Source: Acidobacteriota bacterium
GTDB lineage: Bacteria > Acidobacteriota > Vicinamibacteria > Vicinamibacterales > UBA2999
Reading direction: 5' to 3'
Assembly (NCBI GenBank): GCA_021730945.1
Contig: JAKFYH010000042.1
Coordinates: forward strand, 78,924-142,923
DNA length: 64,000 nucleotides
The translations under genes and the position numbers were made by a program. The first letter of the stretch is position 1; each line of letters opens with the position of its first letter. The notes under the pieces are model-generated. The model was not told the DNA's origin. It was given only the letters and a program-made list of their open reading frames with translations, and searched no databases. This document shows, in pieces, positions 34,107 through 43,090 of this stretch.

Positions 34107-34748
34107 TCAGCGCGACAGCAGATCCCAGACCAAGTACGCGGTGAGTGCCGCCGCCAGCCCGATAGCGACAACGGCCAGGGGCGGCCGTGGCGCGAACATC
34201 CCGGTGCTCTGGGCGTAGACGCGATGATGGTCGGCGTAGGGGGTACGAGCGTAGGCCGCCTCCTCCTCGAAGGCCGCCGAGACGAAACTCGCGGCCATGA
34301 CGAAGGCCGATGCCCACAGCCAGGGGTCCCAGGTGGCCACCGGCACCGCGAACAGGGCGACCGTGAAGGCAAGATAGATCGGGTGCCGCACGAACCGATA
34401 CGGTCCGTCGATGAACAACTGACCCGGGTGAACGCCGGAGAACGGCAGATGAGGCGGCGAGCGTTTCACCGTTTCCTGCGCCCACAAAAACAGGACCAGG
34501 CCGGCCAGTAGCAGGCCAATGGCGATCCAAACACGCAGTGGGCTCACCAGCGGGGCCAGTCCCGCGGCGGCCAAATGCAGGCCGCCGAGCAGCAGGATCC
34601 CCATGTGGTGAATGCGAAACCGAAGAGGCGGGCTGTGGGCGGGACGGCGAAAGAAATGGGTGCCGGCCAGGGCCAGCACGATAAACACCAGCGAAGCCGC
34701 CAGAAACAGACTCAGCCGGAACGCGAACGCGGACGACGAGGCGAGCAC
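34107..34748 (-). CDS. ICMT/PEMT-like membrane methyltransferase
   Basis: 213 residues from GTG 34748; an in-frame extension upstream would run into the preceding gene. Several hydrophobic segments precede the diagnostic DGPYRFVRHPIYLAFTVALF; the following EEEAAYARTPYADHHRVYAQ replaces the usual E-x-x-L-x-x-x-F-G-xx-Y box with a variant. A final membrane segment (LAVVAIGLAAALTAYLVWDL) extends the fold. It is a diverged member of the same superfamily as the tandem pair at 1599-2765; substrate unknown. Confidence 0.72.
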   Translation of the reverse strand: MLASSSAFAFRLSLFLAASLVFIVLALAGTHFFRRPAHSPPLRFRIHHMGILLLGGLHLAAAGLAPLVSPLRVWIAIGLLLAGLVLFLWAQETVKRSPPHLPFSGVHPGQLFIDGPYRFVRHPIYLAFTVALFAVPVATWDPWLWASAFVMAASFVSAAFEEEAAYARTPYADHHRVYAQSTGMFAPRPPLAVVAIGLAAALTAYLVWDLLSR

Positions 34749-34800
34749 GCCCGGTGGACGGTCACCAGTCTGGAATTCCCGGCCTGGCCGGCTCGGCGGC

Positions 34801-35367
34801 TCAGATTTTCTTGCCCAGCCAGGTAAACGGGCCGCCGGTCGACTTGCTCGCCAGTTCGGTGCCCGCCGCCCGGGTGCTGACCCGCCACACAAAGTCCATC
34901 TCGCTGTGAATCGCCCCAAGCGCCATGCGGCTTTCCACAATCAGCAGGACCGACCCATACAACATGAACAGCGACCCCAGCAGGCCGAGCACCACGGCCA
35001 CCCAGGTGAAGTTGCGCGCCGCCGCCGACACGATGGCAATGGCCACGCTGGACGACACGAAGACGCCGAGCGCGGTGTAGTAGGCGGTCATCGCCCGCTG
35101 GATCAGCCGCGCGCGCGAGGTCTGGCGATCCAACTGCGAGAAGATCAGCTCCCGGCGCTCTTCGAACATCTCATCTTTCTCGGGGCTGAGCACCAGCGCT
35201 TGAAAGCGTTCGGACAGCAGGCGGACGCGGTCGATCACGCGGCCCAGCCGGGAACTGGTGGAGAAAATCAGCGCGCCACAGGCTGAAATCAGCACGGCCG
35301 GCGTGATCATGGCCGTGAGGATGGCCAGTGCGTTCTGCGGTGCCTCGAGACGCGTGAGCCAGTCCAT
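34801..35367 (-). CDS. DUF2721-family membrane protein
   Basis: 188 residues from ATG 35367, chosen because a TATACT lies 6 nt upstream; longer frames to 35727 overlap the divergent gene. Two or three membrane segments: ILTAMITPAVLISACGALIF and a pair near residues 105-150. The LISACGALIFSTSSRLGRVI DRVRLLSERF stretch is the DUF2721 core. Function unknown. The ICMT-like gene follows 52 bp downstream. Confidence 0.82.
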   Translation of the reverse strand: MDWLTRLEAPQNALAILTAMITPAVLISACGALIFSTSSRLGRVIDRVRLLSERFQALVLSPEKDEMFEERRELIFSQLDRQTSRARLIQRAMTAYYTALGVFVSSSVAIAIVSAAARNFTWVAVVLGLLGSLFMLYGSVLLIVESRMALGAIHSEMDFVWRVSTRAAGTELASKSTGGPFTWLGKKI

Positions 35368-35373
35368 AACGAC

Positions 35374-35433
35374 AGTATAGAACCTGCCGGGGCGGCCTGG
35401 CTTGACGGGCAGGCTTGCCTGGCGGATTAGAAT
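35374..35433. promoter_or_regulatory. Divergent promoter pair
   Basis: Minus strand: TATACT at 35379-35374, 6 nt from ATG 35367. Plus strand: TAGAAT at 35428-35433, 6 nt from ATG 35440, with TTGACG (35402-35407) 20 bp upstream. Both transcripts would start at or beside their start codons. Confidence 0.6.
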
Positions 35434-35439
35434 CAGTCC

Positions 35440-36414
35440 ATGAAAGCGATTCTTGCGCGCCAGTTTGGTGGTCCCGAGGTCCTTAAACTTGAAGAGGTGC
35501 CTGATCCCACCGCCGGCCCGGGCCAGGTCAGGGTGCACATTCACGCCATCGGCGTGAACCCCTACGACACCTACATGCGCGCCGGCGGTTACGCGATCTC
35601 GCCCGACCTGCCCTACACCCCAGGCGCAGACGCGGCCGGCATCGTCGACCAGGTTGGCGACGATGTCGAGGGTTGGACGAAGGGCGACCGGGTGTACATC
35701 AGCGGCACCGCCAGCGGCAAGGCGCACGGAGCCTATGCGGCGCTCGTGGTCTGTGAATCAGGCCAGCTGCATCGCTTGCCCGCACGCACCACGTTCGCCC
35801 AGGGCGCCGGCTTGTTCGTCCCCTACGTCACCGCGTGGCGGGCGCTGTTCGGCCGCGCCAACGCCAGGGCTGGCGACACCCTGTTGGTGCACGGCGCCAG
35901 CGGCGCGGTTGGTATTGCCGCCACGCAGTTTGCGGTCGCCGCCGGCCTCACCGTCATCGGCACGGCCGGCACAGACGAGGGCCTCGCGGTCGTGCGGCAG
36001 CAGGGCGCGACGCACGCATTCAATCATCGTTCGCCGGGGTATCTCGATCAGATCACCGGGGTCACCGGCGGCCGCGGACCGGATCTCATCCTCGAAATGC
36101 TGGCCAACGTTAATCTCGACCACGACCTGACGATCGTCGCGCCCGGCGGCCGCATCGTGGTGATTGGCAATCGCGGCCGCGTCGAGATCGACGCGCGCAA
36201 GATCATGGGCAAGGACTGCGCGGTCTACGGACTGGCGCTCTGGGGCATTCCAGCAGATGAAGTGCGCCGCGCGCACCGGGCGATCACCGCCGGCCTGGAG
36301 AGCGGCGCGCTCAACCCGGTGGTTGGCCGGGAAATGCCGCTGGCCGACGCCGCCGCCGCCCACGCCGCCGTCATGGAACCCGGCGCCCACGGAAAAATCG
36401 TCCTGATCCCGTGA
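35440..36414 (+). CDS. NADPH:quinone reductase (zeta-crystallin-type MDR)
   Basis: 324 residues. The zinc-free medium-chain dehydrogenase fold is recognisable from PDPTAGPGQVRVHIHAIGVN PYDTYMRAGGYA, the Rossmann signature LVHGASGAVGIAATQFAVAAG (about residues 150-170) and HAFNHRSPGYLDQI. The absence of the catalytic-zinc cysteine cluster places it with quinone or enone reductases. It uses NADPH to reduce quinones or alpha,beta-unsaturated carbonyls in the cytoplasm. Monocistronic; its stop lies in a hairpin shared with the convergent gene. Confidence 0.9.
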   Translation: MKAILARQFGGPEVLKLEEVPDPTAGPGQVRVHIHAIGVNPYDTYMRAGGYAISPDLPYTPGADAAGIVDQVGDDVEGWTKGDRVYISGTASGKAHGAYAALVVCESGQLHRLPARTTFAQGAGLFVPYVTAWRALFGRANARAGDTLLVHGASGAVGIAATQFAVAAGLTVIGTAGTDEGLAVVRQQGATHAFNHRSPGYLDQITGVTGGRGPDLILEMLANVNLDHDLTIVAPGGRIVVIGNRGRVEIDARKIMGKDCAVYGLALWGIPADEVRRAHRAITAGLESGALNPVVGREMPLADAAAAHAAVMEPGAHGKIVLIP

Positions 36415-36422
36415 TCGGGATC
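36405..36422. terminator. Shared hairpin overlapping two convergent stop codons
   Basis: GATCCCG-TGAT-CGGGATC: the TGA of the quinone reductase (36412-36414) is in the loop and the minus-strand stop (36421-36423) is in the right arm. Perfect 7-bp stem without T-tract. Confidence 0.5.
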
Positions 36423-37488
36423 ACTTGCGAGCGAGTTCTTCGTCGATGATCTGCTTGAAGGCCTCGAATGGCTGCGCGCCGACCAGGGCGCGGCCATTGA
36501 TGTAGAGCGTCGGCGTCGAGTTCACGCCCATCTGCTCACCCTGCGCGTATCCGGCGGCGACCGACGCCGCGTGCTTGCCGGAGTCGAGGCACTGGTTGAA
36601 CCCGGCCGGGTCGAGGCCGAGCGCGAGGGCCGATGCCTTGAGCTGGGGCACCTCGAGCGCACGCTGGTCGGCAAACAGCCGGTCGTGCATCTCCCAGTAC
36701 TTGCCCTGCTCCCCCGCGCAGTGGGCCGCTTCGGCCGCTTTCGGCGCCAGCGGGTGATTGGGCAGCGGAAAATCCTTGAAGATGATCTTGACCTTGTCGC
36801 CGTAGGCGGCGCGCACCTGCTCAATTGTCGGGTTGACGCGCGCGCAGAACGGGCACTGGTAGTCGGAGAATTCCACGATCGTTACCGGCGCGGCCGCCGC
36901 GCCGCGCACGGGATCGCTCGCGGACACCGCCACCGTGTAGCGCGGCGGATCGAGCATCACCTTGACGGCGCCGTTCTTCGCCTTCAGCTCGGTGACCAAC
37001 TGCGCGCGCGCCTGCAGCGTCCGCTGGCCCTCCAGGAAATCCTTGATCTGGCCGCGCAGTTGCTCGAGCGTGCGCCCCTGCGTGCGATCGCGATTGGCCT
37101 CGAAGAACTGCGCCACCTCCGCCTCCGTCACCGGGACGGCGCGCTTGACCGCATCCTGCGCAACAAACGCGTCGGCCGACAGGTTCGCGGCCTTGGCGGC
37201 GTTCTCGATCAGGATGTCGCCCACCACCTGGTCGAGCATGTTGCGCCGGTTCTGGTAGAGCAGTTGGGTGATGCGCGCCCGTTCGGCGGCGTCAAACTCC
37301 TCCCACTTGGCATCGACGTCCTTGAGCGTGACCTGGCGCCCGGCCACTTCGGCCACCACCTGGTCGGGATTGCTGCTGGGCGCCGGCAACGCCTGGCCCG
37401 CCGCGCTCGATGATTCGGAACACGCGGTGAGCGCGAGGGCCACCAGGGCGGCCAGCATCGCGCCTCGGAACAATCCTGAAACTCTCAT
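36421..37488 (-). CDS. DsbA-like thiol-disulfide lipoprotein with SurA-like N-terminal domain
   Basis: 355 residues from ATG 37488 (GTG 37491 is 3 nt earlier). The signal ends in a lipobox ALTAC, lipidated Cys23. Residues about 40-170 are helical (VTLKDVDAKWEEFDAAERAR) like the SurA/PpiC chaperone N-domain; residues about 195-355 are a DsbA/thioredoxin fold with the redox pair C212-P-F-C215 (FSDYQCPFCARVNP) and a cis-Pro loop (NSTPTLYING). It likely catalyses disulfide formation or isomerisation on exported proteins, with the N-domain recruiting clients. It overlaps the stop of the small Cys-protein gene. Confidence 0.9.
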   Translation of the reverse strand: MRVSGLFRGAMLAALVALALTACSESSSAAGQALPAPSSNPDQVVAEVAGRQVTLKDVDAKWEEFDAAERARITQLLYQNRRNMLDQVVGDILIENAAKAANLSADAFVAQDAVKRAVPVTEAEVAQFFEANRDRTQGRTLEQLRGQIKDFLEGQRTLQARAQLVTELKAKNGAVKVMLDPPRYTVAVSASDPVRGAAAAPVTIVEFSDYQCPFCARVNPTIEQVRAAYGDKVKIIFKDFPLPNHPLAPKAAEAAHCAGEQGKYWEMHDRLFADQRALEVPQLKASALALGLDPAGFNQCLDSGKHAASVAAGYAQGEQMGVNSTPTLYINGRALVGAQPFEAFKQIIDEELARK

Positions 37489-37700
37489 CACGTGAGTTTA
37501 TCACCGGGGTCTGGTTCGCCAGGTGGCACGGGCGGGGCCTGACGCTGATAACCCGGGCAGGTCACGACCGGCAGCACCGGGTACTTGCGAAAGCGGGCGT
37601 CGGTAAGCGCCCGCTCGCACAGATAGAAGGTGGAGCGCCCGCTGTTGACGACGCGGGACCAGGCGCAATCGGCGCAGAGACCAGGAAACACCAGGGACAT
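37488..37700 (-). CDS. Small cysteine-containing protein, unknown
   Basis: 70 residues with a CxxC near the start (LCADCAWS, C9 and C12) and two further cysteines (C28 in YLCERA and C49 in VVTCPGY), spaced like a zinc-ribbon or [4Fe-4S]-independent structural site. The tail is Pro-rich. Its TGA overlaps the next gene's start (TGATG), so it is co-translated with the DsbA-like lipoprotein. No signal peptide. Similar short proteins exist as hypotheticals in related bacteria as far as I recall; function unknown. Confidence 0.7.
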   Translation of the reverse strand: MSLVFPGLCADCAWSRVVNSGRSTFYLCERALTDARFRKYPVLPVVTCPGYQRQAPPVPPGEPDPGDKLT

Positions 37701-37757
37701 GGGGCTGGGGTTAGTTTAGGTCCGAGGGGCACGACCTTTGCTAAAGTTGGGGGTGTG

Positions 37758-38666
37758 ATGAACAGGTTGTCCTCGATTGTGGCCGCTGGCGTCGTGCTCG
37801 CGGGAACCGTTGTGCTGGCCGGAACCGGCCAGGATCAGCCGATCTTCAAGTCGGCCGTGCGCACCGTCCCGATCTACGCCACCGTGGTTGATGGCAGCGG
37901 CCGGCTGGTGCCCGACCTCGAGCAGGGCGACTTTTCCATTCTCGACAATAACAAGCCGGCCGACGTCTCGCTGTTTTCCAACCAGTCCCAGCCATTCAGC
38001 GCGGTGGTCATGCTCGACACCAGCGCCAGCATGACCGCCAACCTCAAGTTGCTGAACCGCGCGGCCGAGCAGTTCCTGCTCCGGCTGTTGCCGGTCGACC
38101 GGGCGCAGGTCGGCGCGTTCAACGACAAGATCCAGTTGAGCGGCACCTTCACCAACAACCGCGACGAGCTGATCGGTGCCCTGAACGATTTGTACTTCGG
38201 CAACCCGACCCGGCTGAACGATGGCATCGCCGCCGGCCTCGACGCGCTCAATGGCCTCGACGGCCGCCGCGTCGTGCTGGTGTTCACCGACGGCGAAGAC
38301 ACCTCGAGCAAGATCGGGTTCAAGAACGTGCTTGAGCGCGCGCGCGACGAAGAAGTGATGGTCTACTCGATCGGCCTCGAGTCGGAATATTTCAACGGCC
38401 AGCGCGTCGTGCGGTCGCGACCGTCGCGCGACCTCCGGAAAATTGCCGACGAGACCGGCGGCGGTTACTTCGAGCTGACCAAGACAGCCGACCTCGCGCC
38501 CACGTTCACCCGCGTCGCGCAGGAACTGCGCAGCCAGTACCTGATCGGGTTTGCGCCGGCCACGCTCGACGGCAAGGTCCACAAACTCGAGGTCAAGGTG
38601 AATCGTCCCGGCATGACGGTGCGGGCTCGCAAGAGTTACCTGGCCGCGCCCGACACCAAGTCCTAG
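37758..38666 (+). CDS. VWFA-domain protein, secreted (acidobacterial type)
   Basis: 302 residues from ATG 37758; signal MNRLSSIVAAGVVLAGTVVL. The domain begins VRTVPIYATVVDGSGRLVPD LEQGDFSILDNN and the MIDAS motif is intact (VVMLDTSASMTAN, D-T-S-A-S), followed by VLVFTDGEDTSSK for the metal-coordinating Asp. Ends with YLIGFAPATLDGKVHKLEVK, a feature of the family. Compared with the protein at 20046 it is shorter and keeps the metal site. Likely an extracellular adhesion or assembly factor. TAAAGT (37742-37747) could be the -10. Confidence 0.87.
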   Translation: MNRLSSIVAAGVVLAGTVVLAGTGQDQPIFKSAVRTVPIYATVVDGSGRLVPDLEQGDFSILDNNKPADVSLFSNQSQPFSAVVMLDTSASMTANLKLLNRAAEQFLLRLLPVDRAQVGAFNDKIQLSGTFTNNRDELIGALNDLYFGNPTRLNDGIAAGLDALNGLDGRRVVLVFTDGEDTSSKIGFKNVLERARDEEVMVYSIGLESEYFNGQRVVRSRPSRDLRKIADETGGGYFELTKTADLAPTFTRVAQELRSQYLIGFAPATLDGKVHKLEVKVNRPGMTVRARKSYLAAPDTKS

Positions 38667-38681
38667 GCTGCCTCAACCGGC

Positions 38682-39521
38682 CTAGTGCAGGAGCGCCTGC
38701 ACCTGGGTCCAGTCGGTCTTCCGCAGAATTTCGGCAATCAGGATCTCGTTGCCGCGAAATCGCAGCGCCAACGATTTCACCGCCGCCACGCTGTCGGCGG
38801 CCGCCGCCACCACTTCGAACTGGTGGTCGGCGCGCTTGCGCACGTCCGGCGCTGCCAGCGCTCCAAAGTAGACGATGGTTTCCGACTGGCAGAAACGCTC
38901 GTCCGTTCGGCCGGCCGTGCTCACCTGGAAGACGTTCGACGGCACCGTGATGACTGCCAGGGCTCCGGCAATCACGACCTGCCGCGACGCTGCGGGCGCG
39001 ACCGCCGTCTCGATGGTGGTGGTGTAGGACGGCTGGTTGAAGTCGACGTCGATGGTGACGTGCGCTTCAGCGTCAATCCGGGCGCCGGCGACGCCCTCGT
39101 CTGACAGGCCGACCCCATCGACATCCTGGGAACGGCCCGTGCGCTTGGCCTCGGCCACCGCGCGCTCGTACTGGGCCTCGGCACGCCGCTGCGCGGCATC
39201 GACCGCCGCGCCAATCTGCGCCATGGCCCGCACCGCGCGCGCCTGGTTGACCTGGTTCAGCGGATTGGCCATTACCTCGATGCTGCGCTCGCCAGCCGCA
39301 ACCGAACGCACCATCCAGGCGGGCTCCGGCGAGTGGTCGGCCGGCACCGAGCCGGTATGGTCGGTTTCGGGAAACGGCAATGCCGGCACCATCGCCGCGC
39401 GCACCGCCGCGACGATGCGATCGCCCGCATCGCCCGCCTGCGCCGCCGCCGTCGCCGGCAACACGAACATCGCCGAACCGACCAGCAGGCACCCGAGCAC
39501 CTGAGCACCCCAGCACTTCAT
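38682..39521 (-). CDS. Secreted protein of unknown function
   Basis: 279 residues from ATG 39521. The first 13 codons (MKCWGAQVLGCLL) are written by an AGGTGCTC repeat tract (39489-39519) and merge into a hydrophobic signal core (VGSAMFVLPATAAAQA). A helical region (ARAVRAMAQIGAAVDAAQRR and on) and a beta-rich C-terminal domain follow; no known motif. The ATG overlaps the TGA of the FAD subunit gene (ATGA), so it is the last cistron of the Mo-enzyme operon, yet it is exported. It may act as an accessory periplasmic partner; that is inference. Confidence 0.65.
   Translation of the reverse strand: MKCWGAQVLGCLLVGSAMFVLPATAAAQAGDAGDRIVAAVRAAMVPALPFPETDHTGSVPADHSPEPAWMVRSVAAGERSIEVMANPLNQVNQARAVRAMAQIGAAVDAAQRRAEAQYERAVAEAKRTGRSQDVDGVGLSDEGVAGARIDAEAHVTIDVDFNQPSYTTTIETAVAPAASRQVVIAGALAVITVPSNVFQVSTAGRTDERFCQSETIVYFGALAAPDVRKRADHQFEVVAAAADSVAAVKSLALRFRGNEILIAEILRKTDWTQVQALLH
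39489..39519. repeat. AGGTGCTC repeat tract encoding a signal-peptide start
   Basis: Copies of CAGGTGCT/CGGGTGC (minus strand) coincide with codons 2-13 of the gene starting 39521. Same family as 8213-8242 and 52562-52609. Confidence 0.7.
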
Positions 39522-40357
39522 TCCGTCTCTCTCCAGAACTGCGCCAGCAGGTTTTGCGCCACCTGGTGTCGATACTCTCGCGTCGACCGCACGTCGTCAA
39601 TCGGCGTGATCTCGTCACCAAGCAACGCCTGGGCCTCTGCCAGGGTGCCGCCCGCCGAGAGACAGCGGGCCGTCTTGTCGGCGACTACCACTGTCGGTGC
39701 CACCGAACCGATCGCGATCCGGACGACCGGACCGCGCACGCCTGCCATCATGATCTTCGAAATTGCCTGTGCCTTGCGAGTGCCCACCTTGCGCCACCAC
39801 TGCCGTCCGGCGACCGGCGGAATCTCCACCGCCGTGATCAGCTCATGGGCTTGCCGCACGCTGGTGCGATAACCGGTGTAGTACTCGCCCATGGCCACGC
39901 GCCGCTCGGCACCGGCGCTGCGCAGCACAATGCGGGCATTGGCGGCGGCCAGCACCGGCAAGGTGTCGCCGGCGGGCGAGGCGTTGGCGACGTTGCCGCC
40001 CAGCGTGCCGCGATTCTGAATCTGCGCGCCGCCAATCTCCCTGGCCGCGGCTACCAGCATCGGCAGGCGCCGGCGCACCAGTGCCGAGGCGATGATGTCG
40101 GTATAGGTCGCCAGCGCGCCGATGCGCAGTACGGGCGCTTCAGACGGTTCCGGCCTGACCAGGGCAATGCCGCGCAGCTCGTCGAGACCCCATAGGTCGA
40201 TGAAGCGGCGCTGGCCGCTGGTCCCGAAATGCAAGCCCACGAATACGTCGGTGCAACCCGCGATCGGCATCAACTCGGGATCCTCCGCGAGTAACGCGAG
40301 GGCCGCCTTTAGTGTCCGCGGCCGCGCCAGTGAGAGGGCGCTAGCGCCGGCGGGCAC
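39518..40357 (-). CDS. FAD-binding subunit, xanthine dehydrogenase/CO dehydrogenase family
   Basis: 279 residues from GTG 40357. FAD-site motifs are visible: PIAGCTDVFVGLH (PP-loop equivalent) and the second GGNVANASPAGDTLPVL. This is the medium subunit (CoxM/XdhB type) that passes electrons from the 2Fe-2S subunit to an external acceptor. It overlaps the iron-sulfur subunit gene by 17 nt and the following secreted-protein gene by 4 nt. The order L-S-M downstream of an AOR/MoaD pair is notable. Confidence 0.9.
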   Translation of the reverse strand: MPAGASALSLARPRTLKAALALLAEDPELMPIAGCTDVFVGLHFGTSGQRRFIDLWGLDELRGIALVRPEPSEAPVLRIGALATYTDIIASALVRRRLPMLVAAAREIGGAQIQNRGTLGGNVANASPAGDTLPVLAAANARIVLRSAGAERRVAMGEYYTGYRTSVRQAHELITAVEIPPVAGRQWWRKVGTRKAQAISKIMMAGVRGPVVRIAIGSVAPTVVVADKTARCLSAGGTLAEAQALLGDEITPIDDVRSTREYRHQVAQNLLAQFWRETE

Positions 40358-40814
40358 GCGCGCCTTTCCGGGCCGGCGACAGAGCGGCTTCCACCGATTG
40401 AAAGATGGCGATGTAGCCCGTGCATCGGCACAAGTTCCCGGCCAACGCCGTCTTGATCTGGTCGCGCGACGACCGGGCCTTGAGCGGCAACGCGGCCATG
40501 ATCATGCCGGGGGTGCATATGCCGCACTGCGCGCCGCCGTGTTCAACAAACGCGTGTTGCAGGGCCCTGGCCGACCGCTTTGCCGCGGCGGCGCCCTCGA
40601 TGGTCACGACCGCGCGACCCTCGGCATGGGCGGCGGGCACCAGGCACGAGTCGACCGCCACTCCGTCCATCAGCACGGTGCAGGCGCCGCACTCACCCTC
40701 ACCGCAGCCCTCCTTGGTGCCGGTCAGGCCGCAGTCTTCGCGCAACACGTCGAGCAGCCGCCGCATGGGCGCCACATCAAGCCGCCGCCGCTTGCCGTTG
40801 ATCGTGACAATCAT
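40341..40814 (-). CDS. [2Fe-2S] subunit, xanthine dehydrogenase/CO dehydrogenase family
   Basis: 157 residues from ATG 40814 (TTG 40823 and GTG 40820 are in-frame alternatives). The plant-ferredoxin-type cluster: C37, C42, C45 and C57 (GCGEGECGACTVL...SC). The second, helical cluster: C97, C100 (QCGICTPGM) and C129, C131 (NLCRCTGY). All eight ligands are intact. The CRCTGY loop contacts the Mo site of the large subunit. It lies 39 bp downstream of the large subunit across the AACTGAAACT repeat. Confidence 0.93.
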   Translation of the reverse strand: MIVTINGKRRRLDVAPMRRLLDVLREDCGLTGTKEGCGEGECGACTVLMDGVAVDSCLVPAAHAEGRAVVTIEGAAAAKRSARALQHAFVEHGGAQCGICTPGMIMAALPLKARSSRDQIKTALAGNLCRCTGYIAIFQSVEAALSPARKGARARRR

Positions 40815-40820
40815 CGCCAC

Positions 40821-40896
40821 CAACTTGGAACTGAAACTCTTAACTGAAACTCTTAACTGAAACTTTCAACTGCCAACTCTTCAACTTTCAACTTCC
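40821..40896. repeat. AACTGAAACTCTT / AACTTTCAACTG repeat tract
   Basis: Irregular tandem between the small and large subunit genes, running into the large-subunit 3' end where it encodes GKLKVEELAVESFS. A coding terminus derived from simple repeat. Confidence 0.75.
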
Positions 40897-42991
40897 CCGC
40901 CATGAGACGTTCCGGTGTCGCGGGAATCGCGCGGACATCAAAACCGCAGTGCCGCAGGGCGTTGACGACCGCCGGTGCGGGACCATCGATCGGCATCTCG
41001 CCGACGCCCTTCGCCCCGAATGGCCCGTGGGCGTACGGCCGTTCGATCATCGCCACGTCGATCAGGGGCGCATCCATCGGCGTTGGGATGATGTAGTTGG
41101 TCAACTGGGCGTTCGCCATGCGGCCGTCGCGCATCACCACCTCCTCGAGCAGGGCATAGCCGATGCCCTGCGCCGTGCCACCCTGGATCTGTCCCTCGGC
41201 CATCACCGGATGAATGGCGCGGCCGATCTCGGCCACGGCGGTCACGTGGGTGGGCGTGATCTCAAAGGTGACCGGATCCACCTCGAGCTCAACCACGTTG
41301 CAGCCCCAGGCGTAGCTGCCATAGGCGTCGCCGGCGTAGCGCTGGTCGTCCCACACCTGACCTGGCGGCGGCTCGTACTGCGCGGTGACCACGACCGCAC
41401 CGTGGCGCGTGAAATACTCGGCCGGCGTCAGCTTGCCGAGCTTCCGGCGCAGGTCGCGGGCACAGCGCTCCAGAAGCTTGCCGACGATCATGCACGTGCG
41501 CGATGCGACGGTGGGCCCGCTGTCGGGCACGGCATCGGTATCGGCCGCGTGCACCTCGATCGACGAGTACGGCAGCGCCATCGCGTCGGCGACAATCTGC
41601 GCCAGCATGGTGCGGGTCCCCTGGCCAATCTCAGTGCTGGCGACCAGGATGCGCGCGCCGGTGGCGGTCAGTTCAAGCGACGCCTTTGACGCCAGCTTGA
41701 CCTCGCCGGCGCCGGTAAACCCGGAGCCGTGGAAGAAGAGCGACAGGCCGATGCCGCGGTTGGTGCCCTGCCAGGCGCGCCGCTTCTGCTTGTAGCCCGA
41801 CCGCTTCACGGCTTCTCGCAGCACCGGCAGAGCGCTGGCGTCCTTCCCCAGCGTCTGGCCGGTGGCGGTGGTGTCGCCTGGGCGCAGGGCGTTGATCTCG
41901 CGCAGCCGCAGCGGATCGAGGCCAAGGGCGCCGGCCATGCGATCGATGTGGGCCTCGATCGCAAACTGCGTCTGCGGCGCGCCGAATCCGCGAAACGCGC
42001 CGTTGGGCGGCGTGTTGGTCATCATCGCCCGGCCGCGAATGCGGAGGTGGTCGCAGCGATACGGGCCGGCTGCGTGAATCACGCCGCGCGACAGCACGAC
42101 CGCACTGAGCGTCGCATAGCCGCCGCCGTCCATCACCACGTCGATGTCCATCGCGGTCATGCGGCCGTCGCGGGTCACGCCGGTGCGGTGGCGAACGACC
42201 GAGGGATGGCGCTTGGTGGTGGCCAGCAGATCTTCGACCCGGTCGTAGATCATCTTCACCGGCCGGCCGGACTTGATCGCCAGGATCGCCGCATGGCAGG
42301 CGAGCATCGACGGATACTCTTCCTTGCCGCCAAAACCGCCGCCCGTCTCGGCCTGCACCACGCGGACCCGCGCGGGCGCCAGCCCGGTCACCACCACCAG
42401 CGCCTTGTGCACGTAGTAGGGACATTGCAGCGACCCGTAGACCGTGATCTGCCCATCGCCGGGCACGGCGATCACGCCATTGGGTTCAATGTAGAGCTGT
42501 TCCTGGTGGCCGGTCCGATATTCACCCTCGATCACCGTGTCCGCGTCGCCGAACCCGCGCGCCAGGTCGCCCTTGTCGATTGCGATCTGCTTGAAGCAGG
42601 TGTCCGACCGCTCCGGGTCATAGTTCGGTGTGCGTTCGCGATAGTCGAACCGGATGCGCGCCTCGACGCCAAACAGCGCGCGCCGGTCAGCGTGTGCCAC
42701 CAGGAGCACCGGCTCGGCGTAGTGCCGGATCGGGCCCTCGGCCAGGCACGGCTGGTCGGGATCGATGAGCGCCACGTGGTTGGCACCGGGAATGTCGCGG
42801 TGGTCGGCGACGACGAACTCGGGCGGCAACCCGATGTGGGTGTTGACGATCTCGCCGCACGAAATCGTGGAGCGAATGGTCGCCCCAAACAGCATGTCGG
42901 GAAAGCTCAGGTCGTCGACGTACTTCGCAGCACCCGTGACCTTGTCGTCACCGTCCATGCGCCGAACACTGGTGCCAACCGCGCGCCCCAT
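40853..42991 (-). CDS. Molybdopterin-binding large subunit, xanthine dehydrogenase/CoxL family
   Basis: 712 residues. The family fold is clear: DDKVTGAAKYVDDLSFPDML at the N-terminus, QAETGGGFGGKEEYP (residues about 210-224), PPNGAFRGFGAPQTQFA and the catalytic glutamate E665 in GAKGVGEMPIDGP. The active-site loop for CO dehydrogenase (VAYRCSFR) is not present, so it is a hydroxylase-type rather than a CO dehydrogenase. The substrate is not predictable. Part of the operon AOR-MoaD-L-S-M. Confidence 0.9.
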   Translation of the reverse strand: MGRAVGTSVRRMDGDDKVTGAAKYVDDLSFPDMLFGATIRSTISCGEIVNTHIGLPPEFVVADHRDIPGANHVALIDPDQPCLAEGPIRHYAEPVLLVAHADRRALFGVEARIRFDYRERTPNYDPERSDTCFKQIAIDKGDLARGFGDADTVIEGEYRTGHQEQLYIEPNGVIAVPGDGQITVYGSLQCPYYVHKALVVVTGLAPARVRVVQAETGGGFGGKEEYPSMLACHAAILAIKSGRPVKMIYDRVEDLLATTKRHPSVVRHRTGVTRDGRMTAMDIDVVMDGGGYATLSAVVLSRGVIHAAGPYRCDHLRIRGRAMMTNTPPNGAFRGFGAPQTQFAIEAHIDRMAGALGLDPLRLREINALRPGDTTATGQTLGKDASALPVLREAVKRSGYKQKRRAWQGTNRGIGLSLFFHGSGFTGAGEVKLASKASLELTATGARILVASTEIGQGTRTMLAQIVADAMALPYSSIEVHAADTDAVPDSGPTVASRTCMIVGKLLERCARDLRRKLGKLTPAEYFTRHGAVVVTAQYEPPPGQVWDDQRYAGDAYGSYAWGCNVVELEVDPVTFEITPTHVTAVAEIGRAIHPVMAEGQIQGGTAQGIGYALLEEVVMRDGRMANAQLTNYIIPTPMDAPLIDVAMIERPYAHGPFGAKGVGEMPIDGPAPAVVNALRHCGFDVRAIPATPERLMAGKLKVEELAVESFS

Positions 42992-43090
42992 GGTCGCACT
43001 CTAGCACCACCCGGCTCCGCGTAGTGCCCGGCACCCCAGGCTTCGTACGCACCCTAAGCACCGTTCGTCGGTCAGGCTCCGTGCTCTGGA

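Noticed and set aside
40853..42991. Carbon monoxide dehydrogenase (CoxL form I)
   Set aside because: The form I active-site Cys loop (VAYRCSFR) is not present, so only the broader xanthine-dehydrogenase family is claimed.
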